This document shows, in pieces, positions 19,728 to 25,753 of a stretch of 25,753 nucleotides of DNA; the stretch's first letter is position 1, and every line of letters starts with the position of its first letter. Under the pieces are notes generated by a model. That model searched no databases. It saw nothing but the letters and a program-made list of their open reading frames with translations, and was not told the DNA's origin. The stretch is from CAYXTC01 sp964479375 (GTDB lineage: Bacteria; Patescibacteriota; Minisyncoccia; Minisyncoccales; GWA2-38-27): contig CAYZKD010000009.1 of assembly GCA_964479375.1 (NCBI GenBank), positions 1-25,753 of the forward strand, in the 5' to 3' direction. Position numbers and translations under genes: made by a program.

Positions 19728-21164
19728 TTACACGCGAGGGAATAAAGCATCTGGGGCTTTGTATTTAAACGCCCCGTTGTCTAGTTCAATTCCTTTTTTT
19801 ATTTTATCTGAGGTTTCTGGGAGAAAAGGAGAAAGCAGATCCGCTATCTCGTTCAAAGCAAAAAGAAGATTGCTTATTGCTTTTCCGCTCTCCTTCTCCC
19901 AAGGCCTTTTTTTATCAATATACTTGTCGCAAAAAGCGATTAAACCCCAGATCTCTTTTAAGGAATCGTGAAATCTTAATTCTTTTAAAAGATTCTCTGA
20001 TTTCTCTTTGGTTTTTGCCCCTCTCTCCTTGAATTCATCTGCTGGTTCTTCTTTGAGGGGAAGCACTTTTTCCGCCATTGTTCTTATTCGGGAAAACAAA
20101 TTACCTATCCCAGAAGCCAAGTCATAATTATACCTATCTTTAAATTTTTCATAAGTAAAGTCTCCATCTGCAGTCGGGGGAATCTCCCTTAATAAATAGT
20201 ATCTCACAGCGTCTGTGTTGTACTTTTCCACTAACTCAAAAGGATCGACTACATTGCCTAGGCTTTTTGACATTTTTTCGCCGGCCACCGAAATAAAGCC
20301 ATGCACAAAAACAGTCCTAGGGAGTTCCAGTCCCAAAGATAAAAGCATACCCGGCCATATTAAAGTATGAAATTTCAAAATATCCTTGCCGATAAAATGT
20401 ATGTCTGCGGGCCAGTATTTTCCAAACTTTCGGCTGTCTCCCTCATATCCTATAGCAGAAAGATAATTGGTGAGGGCGTCAGCCCAAACGTAGATTCTCT
20501 GAGTTTCGTCATCTGGCACAGGAATTCCCCATTTTAGATCTTTGCTGGGACGAGAAAAGCTTACATCCTCTAATCCCTGCTTAATAATCCCAAGGGTTTC
20601 ATTTTTTCTGCTCTCTGGCACTATCTCCATTCCTCCTTCTTTTATGGCTTTTTCTATTCCTTTTGAATGCCTAGAAAGGCGGAAGAAATAGTTCTCCTCT
20701 TTGACAAGTTCAGGCTCTACTTTATGGTTTTTGCATTTGCCGTCCAATAAGTCCTTTTCTGTAATAAAGGCCTCGCATCCTGTGCAATAAAGGCCTTCAT
20801 ACTCTTTTTTATAAATATCGCCGTTCTCTTTTAATTTCTGCCACACCTTTTTTACAGAAGGCCAATGCTTTTCTTTGTCTGTAGTGCGGATAAAGTCGTT
20901 ATTAGACAAATTTAAAGCCTCTCCCAGTTTTTTAAACTTTTCTGAAAGATCATCAACAAATTCTTTAGAATCTTGCCCTTTGGATTCTGCCGCCTTGGCA
21001 ATCTTGGCTCCATGTTCGTCAGTCCCCGTAAGAAAGAAAGTGTCTTTGCCTTTTTTTCTTTCCCAGCGGGCTATAACATCAGCCTGTATGGATTCTAAAG
21101 CGAACCCGATATGAGGCGGAGCATTGGTATAAGCGATACTTGTGGTAATGTATGATTTTTCCAT
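19728..21164 (-). CDS. metG: Methionyl-tRNA synthetase
   Basis: Class I synthetase charging tRNA-Met for initiation and elongation. It has 478 residues and no C-terminal tRNA-binding (EMAP/Trbp111) domain. The HIGH motif reads HIGF (18-21) within TNAPPHIGFALES, so the last His is Phe. KMSKS is intact (297-301). A single zinc knuckle is seen: CTGC (127-130) with Cys144 and His147. GTDEHGAKIA, YVWADALTNYLSAIGY and FHTLIWPGMLLSLGL are typical of the family. It is the last gene of the glyS operon, 46 nt after the AI-2E gene. Confidence 0.96.
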   Translation of the reverse strand: MEKSYITTSIAYTNAPPHIGFALESIQADVIARWERKKGKDTFFLTGTDEHGAKIAKAAESKGQDSKEFVDDLSEKFKKLGEALNLSNNDFIRTTDKEKHWPSVKKVWQKLKENGDIYKKEYEGLYCTGCEAFITEKDLLDGKCKNHKVEPELVKEENYFFRLSRHSKGIEKAIKEGGMEIVPESRKNETLGIIKQGLEDVSFSRPSKDLKWGIPVPDDETQRIYVWADALTNYLSAIGYEGDSRKFGKYWPADIHFIGKDILKFHTLIWPGMLLSLGLELPRTVFVHGFISVAGEKMSKSLGNVVDPFELVEKYNTDAVRYYLLREIPPTADGDFTYEKFKDRYNYDLASGIGNLFSRIRTMAEKVLPLKEEPADEFKERGAKTKEKSENLLKELRFHDSLKEIWGLIAFCDKYIDKKRPWEKESGKAISNLLFALNEIADLLSPFLPETSDKIKKGIELDNGAFKYKAPDALFPRV

Positions 21165-21210
21165 AATTCAAAACTGGCACAGAAAATCTCTGATGGCTAT
21201 AAGTAGCATA

Positions 21211-22236
21211 TCAGGTTGTTATGGCCTCGCCTTCTTTTTTCTTCCTTAGAAACTCTTTTGTAAATTCAAACAATATGCCAACCAAGGGGATAACTAAAAT
21301 AGCTCCCATAACCCCCCAGAGCTTCCCTCCGACAACCATAGATATTAACACAAGGGCCGGAGGCAAGCCAATAATTTTTTTCATTAAAACCGGGGAAAGA
21401 ACATTTCCCTCAATCTGCTGAATAAGAATAAAGGCAATCAAAACAAACAGGGCTTTCATCATATTCAGGGGAAAGATAAGGAGAAACAGGATTACCCCCG
21501 TTACAGCGGCTCCGAGATAGGGTATAAAATTCAAGACCCCAGCCAGCAAGGCAAGGATAAATGGATATTTTACTCCGAAAAGGAGAAGGGTGACATAGGA
21601 GGCTACTGCTACAAAAAGACAGGCCAAGACTCTTGCTCCAAACCACCCGGAAACCTTTCTCTTCCCCCTCTGCCAAATATTAAGGACTACTGCTTCATAT
21701 CTCTTGGGGAAGATAAGCATCAAGGCCCTTTCTACGACTTTATCTTCTATAGAAAGAAAAAACCCTGTGGCAATAACAAAAATAGTCGAGGCGATTCCTC
21801 CAAAAAGGGAGAAAGCAGCGCTAAAGACATTAGCAGACATCGTTTCCAAATTTTCGCCAAAAGCCCTAGTTAGCGACTCTATATCCCTAAAGGCCTCAAG
21901 GCCCAGCCCCTGAAGAGGAGGGGCTATCCTTTCAAAATAGACCGGGAGGGTGTCTACAAACTGATTTATCTCATGGGCGAAAATTGGGACCACTAAATAA
22001 ACCAAAAGTCCCAAAATACCGAAGGCGCTGACATAAACTGCTATCGCTCCCAGTACCCTGGGTACTTTTTTCTTCTGCAGAAAATCAATAATGGGATCAA
22101 ACAAGACAGCAATTACCAAAGCAAAAATAAACCAAATAAAAATATCCCTGATAGAATAAAGAAGGTAAAAAACTATTACAATAACAGAAATTTTAAAAAT
22201 TGCGTCCCAAGATATATTTAAGTTTTGGTTTTCCAT
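21211..22236 (-). CDS. AI-2E-family transporter protein
   Basis: This polytopic membrane protein (341 residues) has about eight hydrophobic segments in the AI-2E (YdiK/PerM/TqsA) pattern. Two helices lie at residues 13-70, a long soluble segment follows, and a C-terminal helical cluster starts near 200 with the family-typical LLAGVLNFIPYLGAAV and QQIEGNVLSPVLMKKIIGLPPALV. Members export autoinducer-2 or exchange ions; the substrate cannot be inferred here, and no luxS is in the window. It starts one base before the M16 stop and is co-transcribed with it. Confidence 0.9.
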   Translation of the reverse strand: MENQNLNISWDAIFKISVIVIVFYLLYSIRDIFIWFIFALVIAVLFDPIIDFLQKKKVPRVLGAIAVYVSAFGILGLLVYLVVPIFAHEINQFVDTLPVYFERIAPPLQGLGLEAFRDIESLTRAFGENLETMSANVFSAAFSLFGGIASTIFVIATGFFLSIEDKVVERALMLIFPKRYEAVVLNIWQRGKRKVSGWFGARVLACLFVAVASYVTLLLFGVKYPFILALLAGVLNFIPYLGAAVTGVILFLLIFPLNMMKALFVLIAFILIQQIEGNVLSPVLMKKIIGLPPALVLISMVVGGKLWGVMGAILVIPLVGILFEFTKEFLRKKKEGEAITT

Positions 22237-22237
22237 A

Positions 22238-23506
22238 CTAAAACTTTAATATTTTTCTAAAATCAGACTCTTTTTTCACAGGTCCTATTAAAGCCAGATT
22301 AAGGTTTTCGGGCCGGAAAATATCTTTGGCAATTTTGGAGATTTCTTTCGCATTCACTTTGTTAATTTTATCATATATCTCCTCTAAAGTTAAAAACCTG
22401 TTTTCCGTTATCTCCTGAATTCCGTAGAAAGAAGCCAAATCATCCGAAGTTTCCAAATGAAGAGCCATCTTGCCCTTCAGGTTCTCTTTAGCCTTTTTCA
22501 GTTCTTTGGAAGAGATCCTTTTTTCAACCTTGGCAAACTCTTTTAGGATCGCTGAAACAGCCTTTTTTGCTTTTTCGTTGTCCACCCCCGCCCTGGCCAT
22601 CAAAAATCCTGTATCGGAATCTGAAAATGATTCGCAGGAGACATAATAGGCCAGTCCCAGCTCCTGCCTTACCTTGGTGAAAAGACGAGAACTCATCATC
22701 CCTCCGAGAACTACAGCCAACACTTCCTGGGCATACCTTAAAGAAGAAGAAAGATTATATCCTCTTACCCCCAAACAAAGATGAGTCTGATCTGTTTTTC
22801 TGTATTCTGTGAGAATTTGAGGCTCTTTTTGATTCTCTAGGACGGGAGGCTTTTTCAAAATCTTTCCCTCTGAAGTTTTTGCAAAGCTTTTTTTAATCTT
22901 GTTTTTTATCTCAGATACAGAAACCGGGAAATTTCCTGCAACGCAGACCACTGTTTTGGAAGATATGTACTGATTCTTAAAATAATGCAACACCTCTTTT
23001 CTAGAAATCTCCTCCACGCTCTTTTGGGTGCCTGCGATATGCCATCCGGCAGGCTGATCTCCGTAAAGAAGATTAGTCCAGAGAAACTGGACATGATGCA
23101 TAGGATGGTCGTAATACATCTTTATTTCTTCTTTAACCACGCTCTTTTCTTTTTGAATCTCCTTGGAATCAAATCGAGAATTAAGAAAGATATCAGAAAG
23201 TATGTCTAGGGCCAAATCAAAGTACTCTTTCCTTACTTTAATGTAATAGCCAGTATATTCTTGGCTCGTAAAAGCATTATAGGCACCTCCTACTTCATCC
23301 AATGGCTCTACCACCTCCAGAGGACTGGGCCTCTTTTCGGTTCCTTTAAAAAGCAGGTGTTCTAAAAGATGGGAAATTCCGCTTATTTCCTTTTTTTCGT
23401 ACTTGGAACCCGCAGCCACCAAAACCAAGAGAGTTAGGGCTTTGGTGTTTTTTTGGGGAGCAGCAATAACTCTTAACTTATTTCTAAGTTTTATTTTTTG
23501 AGGCAT
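22238..23506 (-). CDS. M16-family zinc protease (insulinase/processing-peptidase type)
   Basis: This is a two-domain M16 protein of 422 residues. The inverted zinc motif HLLEH (His46, Glu49, His50) is followed 76 residues later by Glu126 in VVKEEIKM, giving a complete active site. The second, inactive half contains the R/Y substrate-binding stretch around GGMMSSRLFTKVRQELGLAY. Relatives in bacteria (PqqL/YmxG type) degrade short peptides or process secreted ones. No signal peptide is seen, so it is probably cytoplasmic. Its start lies inside the end of the glycosyltransferase gene (23-nt overlap), indicating translational coupling. Confidence 0.93.
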   Translation of the reverse strand: MPQKIKLRNKLRVIAAPQKNTKALTLLVLVAAGSKYEKKEISGISHLLEHLLFKGTEKRPSPLEVVEPLDEVGGAYNAFTSQEYTGYYIKVRKEYFDLALDILSDIFLNSRFDSKEIQKEKSVVKEEIKMYYDHPMHHVQFLWTNLLYGDQPAGWHIAGTQKSVEEISRKEVLHYFKNQYISSKTVVCVAGNFPVSVSEIKNKIKKSFAKTSEGKILKKPPVLENQKEPQILTEYRKTDQTHLCLGVRGYNLSSSLRYAQEVLAVVLGGMMSSRLFTKVRQELGLAYYVSCESFSDSDTGFLMARAGVDNEKAKKAVSAILKEFAKVEKRISSKELKKAKENLKGKMALHLETSDDLASFYGIQEITENRFLTLEEIYDKINKVNAKEISKIAKDIFRPENLNLALIGPVKKESDFRKILKF

Positions 23507-24176
23507 TTTTAAAAATATCTTTAAATTCTTTTTTGGCCCCCCAAACCTGAAATCTTATCTTTACTAACTGGCTCATCATCTTAAGACGATCTTTCATTCC
23601 TTCAAACCAACCCCATTTTTTTTCCTTAACAATTACGTCCAGCCCCTCAAGTACGGGATAGGCTATTTTCAGTTTGTTAATTTTACAGAAATAGTTCAAA
23701 GAAGTTTCTACTGCAAAGCCCCTCATGAATTTCCGAGGAATACTTTCAAAAACAAACCTTTTCATAATTCTTTCCCCCGCTATTGCCAAAAGAGGGTCAA
23801 TCTTAACAAAGAAGCGGGGCAAGGCCCAATAGCGGTCCCTTATGGCTACAGACATTACAGCATCTCCCCCCAGAACAGGTCTGAATAAAAGAGAAACGTG
23901 TTCCGGCCGAAAATTAATCAGGTCGGCGTCAAAAAAAGAGATTGCTTCAGCGTCTGTGCTCTCCACTCCTGCTCTCATAGCCCCTCCCTTTCCCTTGCTT
24001 TCCTCCAAAACTATTACCTCAGCCCCCCATTGCCTGGCAACCTCTGCCGTCTTGTCTTTAGAGCCGTCGTCTACAACCAAAACCTGATCAATTTCTTTAC
24101 ATTCCAAAAGGACTTCCAGGGTCCGGGAAATGTTCTTTTCTTCGTTATAGGCTGGAACAATGGCTGCAGTCTTCAT
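23484..24176 (-). CDS. GT2-family glycosyltransferase
   Basis: This GT-A fold glycosyltransferase has 230 residues and no membrane helices. The N-terminus IVPAYNEEKNI is the family signature, VVDDGSKDKT (34-43) binds the nucleotide sugar, and DAD (83-85) in SFFDADLINF is the metal-binding motif. The C-terminal part is basic and amphipathic, consistent with peripheral membrane binding. Close relatives include dolichol-phosphate mannosyltransferase-like and glucosyl-3-phosphoglycerate synthase-like enzymes; the acceptor is unknown. It begins one base after the glyS stop and overlaps the M16 gene. Confidence 0.9.
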   Translation of the reverse strand: MKTAAIVPAYNEEKNISRTLEVLLECKEIDQVLVVDDGSKDKTAEVARQWGAEVIVLEESKGKGGAMRAGVESTDAEAISFFDADLINFRPEHVSLLFRPVLGGDAVMSVAIRDRYWALPRFFVKIDPLLAIAGERIMKRFVFESIPRKFMRGFAVETSLNYFCKINKLKIAYPVLEGLDVIVKEKKWGWFEGMKDRLKMMSQLVKIRFQVWGAKKEFKDIFKNASKNKT

Positions 24177-24177
24177 T

Positions 24178-25539
24178 TTATTTAACCGATTTTCCTAATT
24201 CAGAAAAGTCTTTACCCGTTAAGACCTTTCCTATTATTTCTTCCAAAGAAGAGGCCTCAACCCTCACCTGCTTCATGGTATCCCTGTCTCGCAGAGTAAC
24301 GGTATTGTCTTCCAGTGTCTGAAAATCGCAAGTCACAGAAACGACAACTCCGATCTCATCCCCCCTCCTGTATCTTCTTCCCACAGATCCTGTTTCGTCA
24401 TACTGGGAAGAAAAGCGAGGTTTAATATCCTGATAGACTTCTTTTGCTTTTTTGACAACTTCTGGCTTGTTTCTGACTAAGGGCAGAACTAGAACTTTCA
24501 CCGGAGCTAACTCCCCGTGAATACTGAGAACAGGCTCTATCTTCTTGCTGGATTCTGTAGTTTTGGCTCTTCCCCCCCTTATTTCCCGGTAGGCGTCACA
24601 GAGAAAAGCGAACAAAGACCTATCTACGCCTACCGAGGTCTCTATAATATGGGGAAAGTATTTTTTGCCCGTGGTTTCATCGGTATAACTAAGGTCTTCT
24701 CCGCTACTCCTGGAATGATTGGAAAGATCCCAGTCTCCCCTGTTGTGAATCCCTTCTATTTCTTTCCACCCGAAAGGAAATTTGTACTCAATGTCTACTG
24801 CCCTCTTGGCATAGTGAGCAAGTTCTTCTCTGCCCACCTCTCTAAACCTCAAATTTTTCTTTTCTAATCCCAAACTAAGATACCAGTTCATTCTCTCTTT
24901 CTTCCAGTAATTGAAGAACTTGGGAGCTTCTTTGGGGCTGCAAAACCACTGCATTTCCATCTGCTCGAACTCACGAACCCTGTAGATAAAATTCTTGGGA
25001 GTAATCTCGTTCCTAAAGACCTTTCCTATCTGGGCTATGCCGAAAGGAATCTTTTTCCTCATAGAGGTAGCAACGTTCTGAAAGTTAACATAGATTCCCT
25101 GACAGGTCTCCGCCCTTAAATAGGTTTTTGACGCTTCGTCTTCAACAGGGCCTGCAAAGGTCTTCATCATCAAGTTAAAATCCTTGGGTTTTGTTAATTC
25201 TCCTCCGCAGTCGGGACACTTGCTCCCTTTTAAGAAATCCTTCCTGAATCTGTGATGGCACTTTTTACACTCTACCAATTTGTCGGCAAAGCCCGCTGTC
25301 AAATGGCCTGAGGCCTCCCAGACGCGAGGACTCATCAAAATAGCAGCATCGATCCCTACGATATTATCATGCTTTCTGGTCATTTCCTGCCACCAAGATT
25401 TCTTAATGTTATTTTTCAACTCCACGCCCAAGGGTCCGAAGTCATAACAAGAAGCAAAACCTCCGTATATCTCAGAAGAGGGAAAGATAAGCCCTCGCCT
25501 TTTAGAAAAAGAAATTATTTTTTGAAACAAATTTTCCAT
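24178..25539 (-). CDS. glyS: Glycyl-tRNA synthetase (single-chain, class II type)
   Basis: This is the homodimeric, eukaryote/archaeon-type GlyRS (453 residues), not the alpha2-beta2 enzyme of E. coli. Class II motifs are present: FPSSEIYGGFASCYDFGPLG near the N-terminus, motif 2 around IGKVFRNEITPKNFIYRVREF, and motif 3 around ETSVGVDRSLFAFL. A zinc ribbon sits in the insertion (CKKC..CPDC, about 91-116). The C-terminal HGTP anticodon-binding domain starts near 348 (VKVLVLPLVRNK). It is the first gene of a five-gene minus-strand operon. The repeat element at 25546-25663 begins seven bases upstream of its ATG, so it may form the mRNA leader. The -10-like TAAAAT near 25669 could place transcription at the edge of that element. 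Confidence 0.95.
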   Translation of the reverse strand: MENLFQKIISFSKRRGLIFPSSEIYGGFASCYDFGPLGVELKNNIKKSWWQEMTRKHDNIVGIDAAILMSPRVWEASGHLTAGFADKLVECKKCHHRFRKDFLKGSKCPDCGGELTKPKDFNLMMKTFAGPVEDEASKTYLRAETCQGIYVNFQNVATSMRKKIPFGIAQIGKVFRNEITPKNFIYRVREFEQMEMQWFCSPKEAPKFFNYWKKERMNWYLSLGLEKKNLRFREVGREELAHYAKRAVDIEYKFPFGWKEIEGIHNRGDWDLSNHSRSSGEDLSYTDETTGKKYFPHIIETSVGVDRSLFAFLCDAYREIRGGRAKTTESSKKIEPVLSIHGELAPVKVLVLPLVRNKPEVVKKAKEVYQDIKPRFSSQYDETGSVGRRYRRGDEIGVVVSVTCDFQTLEDNTVTLRDRDTMKQVRVEASSLEEIIGKVLTGKDFSELGKSVK

Positions 25540-25545
25540 TGTTTT

Positions 25546-25663
25546 AGAGTGCAGGGTTCTGACTGCTCATCTCTCTGAGAGGCCAGAGGGCTAGGCGAAT
25601 TGACTCTGGTTCGCATCCTGCGCCCTAGCGCTCAGAGGATGATAGTTCAAATCCTGCACTATT
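25546..25663 (+). repeat. Structured repeat element, copy 2 (short form)
   Basis: In this orientation AGTGCAGGGTT (25548-25558) pairs with AATCCTGCACT (25650-25660) over 11 bp. Inside, TCATC/GATGA and CTCTGAG/CTCAGAG form a second, bulged helix, and GCTAGG/CCTAGC a third. The same architecture occurs at 5507-5707 on the opposite strand. It lies directly upstream of glyS, which is read from the other strand, so it could be a glyS mRNA leader, a separate plus-strand RNA, or a mobile palindrome. It is not a tRNA despite T-loop-like TTCGCAT and TTCAAAT segments: no T-stem or anticodon arm fits. Confidence 0.7.
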
Positions 25664-25753
25664 TATTTTAACTGATTTTGTTTGAAATAAAAAGCCCGTC
25701 GTATTAAATCATCTAAAATCTGACTATACGGGTATCGGTTAAATCATTTAAAA

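Noticed and set aside
25546..25663. tRNA gene with an intron or long variable arm
   Set aside because: The ends pair like an acceptor stem and T-loop-like segments are present, but no 5-bp T-stem, D arm or anticodon arm can be placed in either copy.
25540..25680. T-box riboswitch upstream of glyS
   Set aside because: Read on the minus strand, the region lacks the conserved T-box sequence (AGGGTGGnACCGCG type) and specifier-loop layout.
25700..25753. Start of a CRISPR array (TTAAATCATYTAAAA twice)
   Set aside because: Only two short imperfect A/T-rich copies are visible at the window edge and no cas genes are present.

Overview
The window looks like a chromosomal segment of a Patescibacteria (Candidate Phyla Radiation) genome, probably a Parcubacteria-type lineage. 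This is inferred from gene content and was not tested phylogenetically. The clues are compact, overlapping operons, roughly 40% GC, a transcription-repair factor (Mfd) reduced to its core, short aminoacyl-tRNA synthetases, an eukaryote/archaeon-type GlyRS, and a large secreted cysteine-rich PKD-type protein. UGA is used as a stop codon, so the Gracilibacteria/SR1 code does not apply.

Layout. (1) 1-2.8 kb: a membrane-anchored cysteine-rich surface protein on the minus strand, behind a consensus sigma-70 promoter. (2) 2.96-5.5 kb, plus strand: pth and a minimal mfd. (3) 5.5-6.3 kb: a structured repeat element overlapping the mfd stop codon, then a FabZ-like hotdog protein on the minus strand. 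(4) 6.4-8.5 kb: topA and tRNA-Leu(CAA). (5) 8.63-17.5 kb, minus strand: a tight operon transcribed leuS, iorA, iorB, a nucleotidyltransferase-TsaC fusion, glyA, folD, a PAP2 phosphatase and a MazG-like pyrophosphohydrolase, ending at a strong bidirectional terminator. (6) 17.6-18.8 kb: a receiver-only response regulator (plus) and tatD (minus). (7) 18.85-19.7 kb: a region holding two very short ORFs with their own promoter, Shine-Dalgarno sites and terminator, then two tandem palindromes. (8) 19.7-25.5 kb, minus strand: glyS, a GT2 glycosyltransferase, an M16 protease, an AI-2E transporter-family protein and metG. (9) 25.5 kb to the end: a second copy of the structured repeat just upstream of glyS, then AT-rich sequence without a gene.

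Most genes serve translation (three tRNA synthetases, Pth, TsaC, tRNA-Leu), one-carbon metabolism (glyA-folD), DNA topology and repair (topA, mfd) and the envelope (PAP2, GT2, AI-2E, surface protein). The most notable observations are a pair of related structured elements whose differences preserve base pairing, a nucleotidyltransferase-TsaC fusion, an IorA lacking its ferredoxin tail, a recurring extended -10 motif only 6-8 nt from start codons that suggests leaderless mRNAs, and an unrecognised small-protein transcription unit.
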